Source: Pseudomonadales bacterium (GTDB lineage Bacteria; Pseudomonadota; Gammaproteobacteria; Pseudomonadales; Azotimanducaceae). From it: 46,719 nucleotides of DNA. The DNA lies in assembly GCA_028277965.1 (NCBI GenBank), contig JANQFF010000262.1, forward strand, positions 1 to 46,719, read 5' to 3'. Shown piece after piece: positions 15,750-25,067 of this stretch. The position numbers and the translations under genes were made by a program. The notes under the pieces are model-generated. The model saw only the letters and a program-made list of their open reading frames with translations, was not told where the DNA came from and did no database searches. Position 1 is the stretch's first letter, and each line of letters starts with the position of its first letter.

Positions 15750-17441
15750 TCAGGGCGACAGTCTGAAGGTCACGCCGCCAACTTCAAGCTGTTTGAACCG
15801 GGGATTCACGAGACTGATTTCACCCTCCAGGATGTCCTCGTACATCCCACCCGTCAGCGGATGTGCATCGGAACTTCGCCAACCCTCATCGGTCTGGTAA
15901 AACAGGACCGACATACCCAGGTGATCGTCAAAAAAACCGAGCATCAGGTATTCAGCTTCACCATCCTCGTCTGCATCCGTTTCGATCAGAAGAGCTTTCT
16001 GGGAGTGACGAAGGCCGAATCGGCGTTCAATCTTCCTGCGCAACGCCGTATCCAACTCCAGCTCTTCAGGGCGATAGGTTATGTTCTTCCAGAGATCCTG
16101 CGGCAGCGGCAGACCCGCGACCAGGCTGACCGGGTTTTCGATCATCGCAAGTAGATCCGGATCACTATCCCTAATCTCAGCTTTCATTTCTTCCATCGCA
16201 AGGTATCCGGGACGACCGAGGTGCCATTTTGCGTAGTGGAAGTCGAACTCCCTGAGTTCAATCTCACCCGATTCGACTCTGGCAAGCTGGCTGGAGAGTG
16301 AGATCTTGCGGAAATCCAGGACCGGACTGTTTGTCAGCAACATGATGGCGAGCACCACCAACCCCATCACAGTGTTGACCCTGGCAAGGTCATCGGTCCA
16401 GTCATCCCTGCGCCGCAGAACACCGAAGACGTAGCCGATGGCAAACGCGGACAGGACAACCCACACAACCATCGCCCAGGCACGCTCAACGGTCCACCCG
16501 TATTGCATGAGCCTGAGGCTCAATCCATAGAGACTTAGAGCCGAAACGACGGGCAGGACACAAACCGACAGGTAGATTGCCCTGTGGACCAGCACCGGAT
16601 AAGGGTTTTCCTCGCGACCGTCCTGGTACACGGCATTAACGAAGAAGAGCACCACAGCCATCAGGACCAGGAGCAGCGCAGTGCCCCGGCCAGTCGACCA
16701 CAAAGCATCCAGACCTACGAAGGGGAGCGTTGCCAGAAAAACGACAGCAACAAACAGAACAACAGGCAGCAGCAGCTTGATCAGCCAGTGCAGCAGTCGG
16801 GTAATGTTGTCGATGACATGCGTGAGCCTGCGAAACAGCGTCACTCCGAGACCAAACGCTGTCGAGAGGACCGGGACAATGAACCAGTCTTCAGTGAAGA
16901 GCTCTCTGAAGAACTCAATGCCGAGCACGCTGAAAAGGCTCGCCCAGAGCATCAGTATTGCGAAGAAAACTGCCGCAAAAACTCCAGAGAGCCCCCCTAT
17001 AAGGAAATTACGCCAGGAATTCGTGAAGAGAACCTGGTAGGTCAGCTTCACACCCGCTGCTCGCTGCTGCAGGTACATCAGCACCTTGAACGTCGCGAGC
17101 GCCATACAGAATGCATATACCGCCGTAAGACTCCCGGCCGGGACATCTGCAAACGGCTCAGCCTGCCAGCCCGTGTACAACGCGCAAGCCAGCAGAAAGG
17201 CGGCAAATCCCGAGGTCAGCTTCAGCACTTCGCGATAGTTCAGCCGGTCCAGGGCAAGTAACACAACCAGCGGAACAAAAACAGCCAGTGTCCACAGGGG
17301 GTATGACCACATCGGCGACTGGCTGGGCCACGTTTCTGCCTCAATTGACCGATACAACGCAAAGAGGCAGACCCCCTGCACAAAAGCGATGACAAGGAGC
17401 ACTGCGCGGGGTATGTCCGGCGGACTGTCCTGGTGATCCAT
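15750..17441 (-). CDS. DUF4153-family polytopic membrane protein
   Basis: A 563-residue protein with about ten to twelve membrane helices in the first 370 residues and a soluble C-terminal region of about 180 residues. The pattern in the centre (FTEDWFIVPVLSTAFGLGVTLFR and GLDALWSTGRGTALLLVLM) resembles the DUF4153 family. The C-terminal part (FDFHYAKWHLGRPGYLA) is also seen in that family. Function is unknown. It is the first gene of the minus-strand unit, starts 90 bases from the divergent carotenoid oxygenase and ends 20 bases before the isomerase gene. Confidence 0.75.
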   Translation of the reverse strand: MDHQDSPPDIPRAVLLVIAFVQGVCLFALYRSIEAETWPSQSPMWSYPLWTLAVFVPLVVLLALDRLNYREVLKLTSGFAAFLLACALYTGWQAEPFADVPAGSLTAVYAFCMALATFKVLMYLQQRAAGVKLTYQVLFTNSWRNFLIGGLSGVFAAVFFAILMLWASLFSVLGIEFFRELFTEDWFIVPVLSTAFGLGVTLFRRLTHVIDNITRLLHWLIKLLLPVVLFVAVVFLATLPFVGLDALWSTGRGTALLLVLMAVVLFFVNAVYQDGREENPYPVLVHRAIYLSVCVLPVVSALSLYGLSLRLMQYGWTVERAWAMVVWVVLSAFAIGYVFGVLRRRDDWTDDLARVNTVMGLVVLAIMLLTNSPVLDFRKISLSSQLARVESGEIELREFDFHYAKWHLGRPGYLAMEEMKAEIRDSDPDLLAMIENPVSLVAGLPLPQDLWKNITYRPEELELDTALRRKIERRFGLRHSQKALLIETDADEDGEAEYLMLGFFDDHLGMSVLFYQTDEGWRSSDAHPLTGGMYEDILEGEISLVNPRFKQLEVGGVTFRLSP

Positions 17442-17531
17442 TTTTCTCTCCTACTTTCTCTTCAGAGCGAACCATTGCGGTTCCTGATACGACAGTTCAT
17501 ATTGAGACAATTGAGAAATCATGGGGGTTTC

Positions 17532-18902
17532 ATGAAAAGGCGACAAATTCTTAAAGGTGCATCCATCGGTATGGGTGCTGCCTTTTTACCGGCACCACTC
17601 TTCGCAAAACCCAATGTGGGCGGGGGTTGGGGTGACACAGCTGAGGTGTATCTGCAGGGCAACTTTGGACCGGTGGAAGTCGAGTCGACCCTCACCGACC
17701 TGGTTGTCACGGGATCCCTGCCTAAAGAACTCTCCGGCCGCTATCTTCGGAACGGACCAAATCCATCGGGCGAAGTTGATGCAGGACACCACTGGTTTAT
17801 CGGCGACGGGATGGTTCACGGGATAAATATCCGCGATGGCCAGGCTGTCTGGTATCGCAACCGTTATGTACAGGGTGGTCCCAATACCCACGTTATCGAG
17901 CACGCCGGAAAGACGCTTGCAATTGTTGAGGCTGGCGCAAAACCCACCGAGATGACCTACGATCTCGAGTCCGTCGGTCGCCACGATTTTGGCGGCACCC
18001 TCACTGGCGGGTTCAGTGCACACCCCAAACGCGATCCCGACGACGGATCGCTGCACGTCATAGCTTACAACCCAGGACCACCGCCTTTTGTCCTCCAATA
18101 TGTCGTGGTGAGTGCTGCGGGCAAAGTCACCCGCACGGTCGATATCCCGGTGATGGGTCCCACGATGGTGCATGACACCGGTATCACGAAGAACTGGGTG
18201 ATCGTCTACGACCTGCCCGTTACCGCGAATCCGGCGCTCGTCCAACAGGGCTACCGTTTTCCGATGCAGTGGAACCCGGACTACGGATCCCGCGTGGGTC
18301 TGCTTCCCCGCACGGGCACTGCTGACGATATCGTCTGGATTGACGTTCCACTCTGTTACGTATTCCACCCGATGAACGCCCAGGAAGATGCTGACGGCAA
18401 TGTGATCATCGACGTGTGCCGCTACGACCGTATGTTCGACGGCGTTTACAACGGACCTTTCGATTCCAATTCCGAACTGACCCTGGATCGATGGACGCTC
18501 AACCCCGGGTTAAGAACCTGCCGCTCCGACCGGGTCGACGACCGCGCCCAGGAATTCCCGCGCTGTCACCCGGAACTCGAAAGCAAGCCGTATCGCTATG
18601 GTTATACCGTGACGGTCGACGGAGACGAATTCCCAACCCTCCTGAAACACGACATGCAGGTCGGGACGGCACTGAGCCTCGATCTTGGTCCCGGACGGAG
18701 TTCAGGCGAAGCGGTTTTCGTTCCCCGGGACGGTGCCACAGCTGAAGACGACGGTTATCTGATGTCATGGATTTATGACAAGAATACCAACACAAGTGAA
18801 TTCAGTGTTGTCGATGCCCAGGAAATGCGCCAGATTGCCGCGGTGAAATTGCCTGTTCGTGTGCCCTACGGGTTCCACGGGAGCTGGGTCGCTGACGCCT
18901 GA
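17532..18902 (+). CDS. Tat-exported carotenoid oxygenase-family protein
   Basis: A 456-residue seven-bladed propeller dioxygenase. The N-terminus KRRQILKGASIGMGAAF is a twin-arginine signal, so it probably acts in the periplasm. The core has YLRNGPNP, HHWFIGDGMVHG, SAHPKRDPDDG, MVHDTGITKNW, VFHPMNAQED and PYGFHGSW. These carry the histidines expected to bind the catalytic Fe(II). Relatives cleave carotenoids or stilbene-type phenylpropenes such as lignostilbene. The ATG at 17532 (ribosome site GGGGG) gives the Tat signal; a codon 33 residues upstream lacks support. The last 44 bases overlap the next gene if that uses its GTG start. Confidence 0.9.
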   Translation: MKRRQILKGASIGMGAAFLPAPLFAKPNVGGGWGDTAEVYLQGNFGPVEVESTLTDLVVTGSLPKELSGRYLRNGPNPSGEVDAGHHWFIGDGMVHGINIRDGQAVWYRNRYVQGGPNTHVIEHAGKTLAIVEAGAKPTEMTYDLESVGRHDFGGTLTGGFSAHPKRDPDDGSLHVIAYNPGPPPFVLQYVVVSAAGKVTRTVDIPVMGPTMVHDTGITKNWVIVYDLPVTANPALVQQGYRFPMQWNPDYGSRVGLLPRTGTADDIVWIDVPLCYVFHPMNAQEDADGNVIIDVCRYDRMFDGVYNGPFDSNSELTLDRWTLNPGLRTCRSDRVDDRAQEFPRCHPELESKPYRYGYTVTVDGDEFPTLLKHDMQVGTALSLDLGPGRSSGEAVFVPRDGATAEDDGYLMSWIYDKNTNTSEFSVVDAQEMRQIAAVKLPVRVPYGFHGSWVADA

Positions 18903-19824
18903 CTTCAACGTCTCGCTGACTGATTACCAACGTAACCGCGCCCTGTTACTGGGCGCGGAAGGTCAGGAGTGGATAGACAATCTACCGGCCGTCATCGCGG
19001 ACCTCTGTAGTTGGTGGAACCTCACACCGCACACACAGTTGGATGGAGGGACAGAGGCGGTTGTCGTTAGTGTTCGTCGTACTGACGGCATACCCGCAAT
19101 CCTAAAGATCGCTTCGAGCCCGCTGACCGACGAAGCCCGGGCTCTCCAGCTCGCCAACGGTATCGGCTACGCACAGCTCTACGAGTACGACGAGCAGGCG
19201 AATGCCCTCCTCCTCGAGGCTCTGGGCGACAAACTGGTGGATCACACCTATACAATCGACGAATACCTCCACATAGTCTGCCAAACGCTGGAGACGAGCT
19301 GGCAGCGTCTTCCGGATGGAAACGGTCTGCCTACCGGGGCTGAACGAGCCCAGTGGCACCACAACTTCATCTCTGAAAAATGGGCTGAGTTTTCTCCCGA
19401 TTGTCCACACGACGTTCGCGATAACGCGCTCAGAATTGCTGACACCCGTGTATCAGCGTACGACCCGGCTGACAGTGTGCTTGTACATGGGGACGCACAG
19501 ATTTGGAACACCCTGCTGACAGGCGAGCTGGAAGACGGCCTGCCGGTATGCAAATTCGTCGACCCGGACGGTGCGTTTGCCGAGCGCGCCTGCGATCTCG
19601 GTGTTTCCCAGCGGGAATGGATTGACGATCTCCTGAAAGGCGACCCACTGGCCAACGGCAGAGCCCGTTGCACAAAACTGGCTAAGCTGACAGGGGAGCC
19701 GCAAACGCCCATCTGGGAATGGGGGTGCCTCGAGGTCATCTCCACCAGCCTCGTGTACCTGCAACTGGATGACGCTGTGGAGGCACAGAAGTACCTGAAC
19801 CTGGCGTCAGCCTGGTTGAGCTAG
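18859..19824 (+). CDS. APH / hydroxyurea-type phosphotransferase
   Basis: A 321-residue kinase-fold protein of the aminoglycoside/hydroxyurea phosphotransferase type. A catalytic loop VLVHGDAQIWNTLL (HGDxxxxN) is followed by a metal-binding VDPDG. GGTEAVVVSVR, then AILKIA, forms the nucleotide-binding N-lobe. The substrate is unknown; APH-like kinases act on antibiotics, sugars or choline-like compounds. The proposed GTG start lies inside the carotenoid oxygenase gene, and no ATG occurs in the first 80 codons. A CTG or other start after the upstream stop (18902) is possible. It is probably cotranscribed with the oxygenase. Confidence 0.78.
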   Translation: MCPTGSTGAGSLTPDFNVSLTDYQRNRALLLGAEGQEWIDNLPAVIADLCSWWNLTPHTQLDGGTEAVVVSVRRTDGIPAILKIASSPLTDEARALQLANGIGYAQLYEYDEQANALLLEALGDKLVDHTYTIDEYLHIVCQTLETSWQRLPDGNGLPTGAERAQWHHNFISEKWAEFSPDCPHDVRDNALRIADTRVSAYDPADSVLVHGDAQIWNTLLTGELEDGLPVCKFVDPDGAFAERACDLGVSQREWIDDLLKGDPLANGRARCTKLAKLTGEPQTPIWEWGCLEVISTSLVYLQLDDAVEAQKYLNLASAWLS

Positions 19825-19835
19825 AATCTTTTTCC

Positions 19836-20315
19836 ATGGACACACTCAACCGATGGCTGACCTTCATCACGAATCTGGGGGTCATTGTGGGGTTGGTGCT
19901 TGTTGCCTTCGAAATCAGGCAGACAAACACCGCACTCGAGAGAGATAACGATGCGTTTTACGTTGATGTCTACGACAAGAATCGACAGGGCTGGAGGGAG
20001 TTCAACGGCCGCATTATCGAGAGCGCGGAAGTTGCCGACATCTACATTCGCGGCAACCGCGGCGAAACGTTGGACGAGGTTGAGCAACAACGGTACAGCA
20101 GCCTGATCTGGGACTGGTATCACCTCTACGCGCAGAGTTATCAGCAGTGGAGCGCTTTCAGCGATCAACGCCGGGATTTCGACTGGTCCATTCATACTGT
20201 GGTAAAAATCGTCGAAACCGAACGCCCTGGGGCGAAACCAATCGTCAAAAGGATTCTGAGCGAGTCAGACGACGTTTTTGCTGATCGCTTCAAGGATCTT
20301 TATCCCGGATTCTGA
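19836..20315 (+). CDS. Small membrane-anchored protein, unknown function
   Basis: A 159-residue protein with an N-terminal membrane helix at about 10-27 (ITNLGVIVGLVLVAFEI), followed by a soluble, mostly helical domain. That domain is rich in aromatic and charged residues (WDWYHLYAQSYQQWSAF). The opening (NRWLTFITNLGVIVGLVLVAFEIRQ) recalls a group of short uncharacterised proteins frequent in marine gammaproteobacteria. No catalytic motif is seen. It is 11 bases after the kinase and 8 before the methyltransferase, so it is part of the same unit. Confidence 0.75.
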   Translation: MDTLNRWLTFITNLGVIVGLVLVAFEIRQTNTALERDNDAFYVDVYDKNRQGWREFNGRIIESAEVADIYIRGNRGETLDEVEQQRYSSLIWDWYHLYAQSYQQWSAFSDQRRDFDWSIHTVVKIVETERPGAKPIVKRILSESDDVFADRFKDLYPGF

Positions 20316-20323
20316 GGTCGCAC

Positions 20324-21106
20324 ATGAGCGAACGCCGTGGCCAATCTTTCGAAGAGGCTGACGCTGCTGAACACTACCGGCATCGTCCCGAGTACGCGCC
20401 GGGGATCTATGAAAAGCTGATTGAACTGAGTCCGGGGCATGACCATCTGCTGGATCTCGGTTGCGGTACGGGAAAAATCGCCAGGAACCTCTGTGGTTCT
20501 TTCAAACGGGTGACTGCCATCGACGCCTCAGCAAATATGCTGTCAGTCGCCAGGGACCTTCAGCAATCTGCCTACTCGAATATCGACTGGCTGTGTGGCC
20601 TGGCTGAGACCGTCGAGCTGCCCAGGGGTCCCTATGACCTGATCGTCGCCGCAGCCAGCATTCAATGGATGGATCATGCCGTGCTCTTCCCGCGTCTCGC
20701 AGGGCAGGTCGGGCCGGACCATGTGTTTGCCGTCGTCGACGGGGATGGCGCTCATGAGCCGCCGTGGCAATCATCCTGGGACGGCTTTCTCGAAAAGTGG
20801 ATCTTCGAAATCAAACGCGAGCGTTACGAACCCGACAGGAAAGACAGCGACTTCGCGCGATACATGACACGCTATCGTGACTGGATCGACATCCAGGGAG
20901 AATTCTCCGCCACCCATGTCGTTTCGCAGACCATAGAAGGTTTCGTGAGCTGCCAGCACTCGAGGGATACATTTACAACGTCCCGGCTGGGTGAGCGCCT
21001 GACGGAATTTGACGATGAGCTTCGCACACTGCTGACCCAACACGCGGATGACAATGTGCTCACCTACACGGTGCGTTCCCAGCTTGAATGGGGCACGATT
21101 CGGTGA
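20324..21106 (+). CDS. Class I SAM-dependent methyltransferase
   Basis: A 260-residue Rossmann methyltransferase. Motif I is LLDLGCGTGKIARNL at about 45-59, motif II ends ITAIDASANML-like (VTAIDASANMLSVA), and YDLIVAAASIQWMDH is the post-motif region of the Methyltransf_11/25 type. The C-terminal part resembles trans-aconitate-type methyltransferases, in which small acids or metabolites are methylated; the substrate here is not determinable. The ATG has a GAGG site about 8 bases upstream. It is the last gene of the unit and converges on the minus-strand genes that start at 21312. Confidence 0.88.
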   Translation: MSERRGQSFEEADAAEHYRHRPEYAPGIYEKLIELSPGHDHLLDLGCGTGKIARNLCGSFKRVTAIDASANMLSVARDLQQSAYSNIDWLCGLAETVELPRGPYDLIVAAASIQWMDHAVLFPRLAGQVGPDHVFAVVDGDGAHEPPWQSSWDGFLEKWIFEIKRERYEPDRKDSDFARYMTRYRDWIDIQGEFSATHVVSQTIEGFVSCQHSRDTFTTSRLGERLTEFDDELRTLLTQHADDNVLTYTVRSQLEWGTIR

Positions 21107-21123
21107 TGAACAGGTGATGGACA

Positions 21124-21159
21124 GATCGCGGCTCCTACACGTGCGACGCATGCGTCGCA
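21124..21159. repeat. Degenerate REP-like element next to an 18-bp palindrome
   Basis: GATCGCGGCTCCTACA at 21124-21139 equals the repeat unit of the array at 46283, less nine internal bases (CTAAAGCCG). Directly after it, TGCGACGCATGCGTCGCA (21142-21159) is a perfect 18-bp palindrome. Both sit in the 205-base gap between convergent genes, the usual place for REP elements. The rest of this gap, to 21311, holds nothing I recognise. Confidence 0.6.
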
Positions 21160-21311
21160 GGTGGCGAGTCCGAATTCGCTACGCGAAATCGGCGCGGACG
21201 CATATCAGCGTTCCGTGGTGGTGCGAGCCCCGTGGGTTAAGCAGCGGGAAGTAATCCGGCAAAGGAGCAGCTTCAGGGCACCTCTGGCCGCGATTCTTTC
21301 AGAGTGTGCAG

Positions 21312-21707
21312 TCAGCCCGGCAGACTATCCAGCACAATCGTTTTCGATGCCACGATGATGTGCTTCTCGATCCCCGCGAGACGATCCTCATTTGCCTTCA
21401 GATACTCGTCACTTGTCACCATATCGAGAAAAGCCTCGCGGCTCGGGTAATACACAACGAGCCCGTAGTCCCAGTCGGTGTCAGAGTGCCCGTCATTCAG
21501 AGCTGCTTCTGCCATCACACCTGCCCAAAGCACTTTACCACCCCGCTCGGAAACCAGGTTTCCGACCACATCTGTATAACGCGTATACGCTTCGCGCCCG
21601 GAACCACTGCCATCCGTTGCCTGCGGACGGTACTTGATGAGATTCAGCATGGTGACCGGACCCCTGTCATCAGATGCCCTGATGGCATCCAGGTCGAATG
21701 TACTCAT
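21312..21707 (-). CDS. DUF1330-like dimeric alpha-beta barrel protein
   Basis: A 131-residue protein with GPVTMLNLIKYR, then AYTRYTDVVGNLVSERGGKVLWAG and DYGLVVYYPSREAFLDMVTS. This is the pattern of DUF1330/EthD-like dimeric alpha-beta barrels. Members are small cofactor-free or uncharacterised proteins. The start overlaps the stop of the CoA-transferase gene (ATGA), so it is coupled to it and may act on the same catabolic intermediate. Confidence 0.8.
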   Translation of the reverse strand: MSTFDLDAIRASDDRGPVTMLNLIKYRPQATDGSGSGREAYTRYTDVVGNLVSERGGKVLWAGVMAEAALNDGHSDTDWDYGLVVYYPSREAFLDMVTSDEYLKANEDRLAGIEKHIIVASKTIVLDSLPG

Positions 21708-22897
21708 TTGTCGCTGCCCATCCCGAATTCCTCCAGAATCTCATCATTGTGTTCACCCAGGTCCGGGGCCGGACTCCGTACGCGCGTGGGGGTCCGGGAA
21801 AACTTGACCGCGGGTCCCGTGACGGGAACTGTTGTGCCATCCTGTAGCTCGGTCGGCTGCAACATGTCACGTTCGAGAACATGTGGATCCTGCGCTGCTT
21901 CTCCAAAGGTCCGGACAGGTGCAACCGGCAGTCCCGCATCGCGCAGGGTTTTGACGGCATCTTCGCGTTTCCGCTCACTCAGCCAGTCGCCCAGCATCAT
22001 GTTGCAAACATCCCGGTTCGCAGACCGATCATCGCGGGTCGCGAATGCCGGATTCGTTGCGAGATCCGGCTCTCCCAGTATCGGCGCCAGTATCTGCCAG
22101 TGAGCATCCAGCAGAATGCCGACGTAGACCGGCCCATCCGCGCACTCATAAACATTGGCCGGGACTGCAAAGCCAAATTCATTTCCCATACGGGTGGGTT
22201 CCACACCCATCGCACCGAGCATGGGTAAACCATTGCTCTGAAACAGCATTGCATCCAGGAGCGCCACGTCAACATGCTGGCCCTCTCCTGTCTGATCGCG
22301 GTGACGCAGCGCTGCCATGGCCCCGATGGCACCATGCAGACCGCTGAGATCATCCGCCAGAAATGTCCCCGCCTTTGTCGGCGGACCGTCCGGCTGACCG
22401 TTGACGGAAAGGAAGCCCGATGCCGCCTGGGCCAGCGGGTCGTAACCGGCAGCTTCAAAGTCGGGGCCAAATTGCCCCCAGCCGGTAATCGATACGTAAA
22501 CGATGTCTGGCTTCGCTACACGGAGATCCTCATAGCCGAGTCCATATCCCGCCATCGTCCCGACTTTGAAGTTCTCAACAAAGATGTCTGACTGTTCAGC
22601 AATCTTCAGGAGTTTGTCACGCTCCCCAGCCTGCCGGATATCAAGCATGAGTGAGCGCTTGTTTCGGTTGACCGTCGCGTGCATGAAACTGACGTCCGTC
22701 CCCGGAAGCGCCGGAGAGACTGCCCGTGCAACGTCTCCGCTCGGGATCTCCACCTTGATGACATCCGCACCCAGATCCGCAAGCACATTGCAGGCCATCG
22801 GCCCTGCCCACGACGTTGTCACGTCCAACACCCTGACACCGGCGAGGGGTCCGGTCAGGTTTGTTCGCGCTTCTTTGTAGAATTCTTCTTTTTTCAT
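21704..22897 (-). CDS. CaiB/BaiF-family CoA-transferase
   Basis: A 397-residue family III CoA-transferase. Features include GPLAGVRVLDVTTSWAGPMA at the N-terminus, ADVIKVEIPSGD, NRNKRSLMLDIRQAGERDKL, FVENFKVGTMAGYGLGYEDL and VDVALLDAM, where the Asp is the expected catalytic residue that carries the glutamyl/aspartyl-CoA intermediate. It transfers CoA between carboxylic acids. With the SDR and nitronate monooxygenase genes nearby it suggests degradation of a carboxylic acid or terpenoid. The acyl substrate cannot be read from sequence. Confidence 0.93.
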   Translation of the reverse strand: MKKEEFYKEARTNLTGPLAGVRVLDVTTSWAGPMACNVLADLGADVIKVEIPSGDVARAVSPALPGTDVSFMHATVNRNKRSLMLDIRQAGERDKLLKIAEQSDIFVENFKVGTMAGYGLGYEDLRVAKPDIVYVSITGWGQFGPDFEAAGYDPLAQAASGFLSVNGQPDGPPTKAGTFLADDLSGLHGAIGAMAALRHRDQTGEGQHVDVALLDAMLFQSNGLPMLGAMGVEPTRMGNEFGFAVPANVYECADGPVYVGILLDAHWQILAPILGEPDLATNPAFATRDDRSANRDVCNMMLGDWLSERKREDAVKTLRDAGLPVAPVRTFGEAAQDPHVLERDMLQPTELQDGTTVPVTGPAVKFSRTPTRVRSPAPDLGEHNDEILEEFGMGSDK

Positions 22898-22977
22898 GGG
22901 CGTTATCTCTCAATGAGTGACAAGCCCTAGACTATCGCCTACCCAGATCACAATAAACAGCGGCCCGCAGGAGACCC

Positions 22978-22995
22978 TTCAGCTGCTAAGCTGAA
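22978..22995. other. Stem-loop just after the nitronate monooxygenase stop
   Basis: TTCAGCT, loop GCTA, AGCTGAA form a perfect 7-bp stem that begins two bases after the stop of the gene at 22997. No T-run follows on the minus strand, so it is not a classical terminator. It may serve as a 3' end stabiliser or weak terminator. The remaining bases up to 22898 contain no other feature that I see. Confidence 0.4.
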
Positions 22996-22996
22996 A

Positions 22997-24073
22997 TTAC
23001 GACCCCAGCGATCTCATCAATCCCAGGGCTTCTTCCGCAAGCTGGCGCGTCAATTCACCGGCGCTCACCTCCCGCGCGAGGCTGGCTGACTGTCCTGACC
23101 ATAATGAGGAGAAATCACCCGATCCTTTCGCTTCTGCCTCAGCCTTGAGGGGTGCCAGCGCACCGCCTGCTGTCGGAAACACGGGTGCATCCTGAGAAAT
23201 TGGTCCAATTTCCCGCATGACACGGTTCAACAAACCCCGGGCCGGTCGACCCGAGAAGATATTCGTCAACGCCGTCTCATCCTCACGGGCGCTTTTCAGC
23301 GCATCCCGGTGCAGGTCTGTAATGATGGCTTCCGGTGTGGCCAGATACGCCGTACCGATCTGAACACCTGAAGCCCCAAGCGCAAATGCCGCTGCAATAC
23401 CCCGACCGTCCGCGATACCACCCGCTGCAATGACCGGGACGTCGGCTGCATCGACAACCTGCGGAACCAGTGCCATCGTGCCCGGCTGCGTATTGATATC
23501 CCCTGTCAGAAACATGCCGCGGTGCCCACCGGCTTCCCAACCCTGGGCGATAATTGCGTCGCACCCCCGCTCCGAAAGCCATTTCGCTTCGGCAACTGTG
23601 GTCGCAGAACTGAATACCTTACATCCGGTTACTTTCACCCGGTCGAGAAGCGAGCTCTCCGGCAAACCGAAATGAAAGCTCACAACCTCTGGCGAGAACT
23701 CTTCAACCACCTCACACATCGCCTCGTCGAACGGCGCACGGTTAACAGCAGGCGCCCGGGTGTCAGCACTCAACCCGAATTCTTCGTAGTAACTTGCCAA
23801 CCGGGATCGCCAGGCAGCATCACGTTCCGGGTCTGGTTCAGCGGGTTCATGACAAAAGAAGTTCACGTTCAGGGGGTTGCTGGTCTGCTGACGCACAGAC
23901 GCAATCTGGGTTCGGGCTGTCGCAACATCGAGCATCGCACAGGGTAGTGAACCCAGACCGCCTGCGGCACTCGCTGCTGCTGCCATCTCCACACCCGAAG
24001 CCCCGGCCATGGGTGCCTGAACAATCGGCAGTTCCGTTTCTATCAGATCGAGCAGCTTGCGGTCTGGCCACAT
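22997..24073 (-). CDS. Nitronate monooxygenase / enoyl-reductase-like FMN protein
   Basis: A 358-residue TIM-barrel flavoprotein of the NMO/2-nitropropane dioxygenase family. Motifs: IVQAPMAGASGVEMAAAASA, AIIAQGWEAGGHRGMF with the family histidine, and VIAAGGIADGRGIAAAFALG followed by ASGVQIGTAYLATPEA for FMN phosphate binding. NMOs oxidise alkyl nitronates; close relatives may instead act on other substrates. The gene ends next to a stem-loop and lies 12 bases after the SDR gene, in the same direction, so it is likely part of one unit. Confidence 0.9.
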   Translation of the reverse strand: MWPDRKLLDLIETELPIVQAPMAGASGVEMAAAASAAGGLGSLPCAMLDVATARTQIASVRQQTSNPLNVNFFCHEPAEPDPERDAAWRSRLASYYEEFGLSADTRAPAVNRAPFDEAMCEVVEEFSPEVVSFHFGLPESSLLDRVKVTGCKVFSSATTVAEAKWLSERGCDAIIAQGWEAGGHRGMFLTGDINTQPGTMALVPQVVDAADVPVIAAGGIADGRGIAAAFALGASGVQIGTAYLATPEAIITDLHRDALKSAREDETALTNIFSGRPARGLLNRVMREIGPISQDAPVFPTAGGALAPLKAEAEAKGSGDFSSLWSGQSASLAREVSAGELTRQLAEEALGLMRSLGS

Positions 24074-24085
24074 GGTCTTAACCCG

Positions 24086-25015
24086 CTACTGTCCTCGCGC
24101 CTGTCGCAAGCGCGTCTGAAAATCCCGCTCATACAGGTCTTCGGGCATGGCTCTCACCATCTCATCCAGGATGTGTGCGTCCTCGCCAATCAGAATACGC
24201 CACTGCTCCGCTCTCACGCCATCGAGAATGATGGTCGCCGCCTCAGCGGCCGTCGTCGGGGCCCCGTCGCGGAACGCCTCACCGGCCGCCTGCAGCATCG
24301 CGTTGACCTCATCGTCACTCAAATCGTCCACATCCTGGCTCATCATCTTGAGGAGACTCCGGCCTCCGTCTGCCGCGGTCTCCGCAACAAGGTCGCTGTT
24401 GAGAATAATCGAGGTGCCGATGTGTCCTGGAAAGACGACAGACGCCAGAACATGTGGTGCGTTCAGACGCAGGTCCGTGATCAGCGCCTCGGTAAATCCC
24501 CGCACGGCAAATTTGGCTGCACAGTAGGCTGTATGCGATGCATCCGGACCTGCGCTCGCCCAGATGCCATTGACACTACTGGTGTTCACAATGTGGCCTT
24601 CGCTGCTCGCAATGAGCATCGGCATGAAAGCGCGAGATCCGTTGTATACACCTCCCCAGCACACGTTAAACGTTCTTTCCCATTGCTCCTGCGTTTCGGT
24701 GATGAAACTACCGCCGCCACCAATCCCCGCATTGTTGAAAAGAAGGTTGATGTGGCTGGTCTCGAAAGTCTCCCTGACGTGATCAGCAAATGCGTCCATC
24801 TGCTCTGCGTCTGAGACGTTGCAGACAAATGATGTGATCCGTATGCCTTGCGGAGCATCTGCCTGACAGACCTTCACGCTCTCCGCCATGTTCTCGACGG
24901 AGACATCGCACATTGCAACATCGCAGCCCTCGGCCACGAGCTGGCGAGCCAGTTCCCGTCCCATACCCGTGCCGCCTCCTGTAATCACCGCAATCTTGCC
25001 GGCAAAGTCTTTCAT
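24086..25015 (-). CDS. Short-chain dehydrogenase/reductase (SDR)
   Basis: A 309-residue classical SDR. Cofactor motif TGGGTGMGRE at the N-terminus, LLFNNAGIGGGG, catalytic Ser in NTSSVNGIW and catalytic YCAAK. The C-terminal region (EQWRILIGEDAHILDEMVRA) is typical of SDRs acting on steroid, terpenoid or fatty alcohol substrates. The cofactor is likely NAD(P), but the residue determining which is not clear. A strong GGAGGG site precedes the ATG. It is the first gene of the nitronate monooxygenase unit. Confidence 0.93.
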   Translation of the reverse strand: MKDFAGKIAVITGGGTGMGRELARQLVAEGCDVAMCDVSVENMAESVKVCQADAPQGIRITSFVCNVSDAEQMDAFADHVRETFETSHINLLFNNAGIGGGGSFITETQEQWERTFNVCWGGVYNGSRAFMPMLIASSEGHIVNTSSVNGIWASAGPDASHTAYCAAKFAVRGFTEALITDLRLNAPHVLASVVFPGHIGTSIILNSDLVAETAADGGRSLLKMMSQDVDDLSDDEVNAMLQAAGEAFRDGAPTTAAEAATIILDGVRAEQWRILIGEDAHILDEMVRAMPEDLYERDFQTRLRQARGQ

Positions 25016-25067
25016 TCCCTCCTCCCCGGATTCAAACCGTCATCTTCTCGAAGATTCTGTTTGCGGG

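Noticed and set aside
21306-22103. 265-residue plus-strand reading frame
   Set aside because: It is antisense to the DUF1330-like and CoA-transferase genes and shows no motif.
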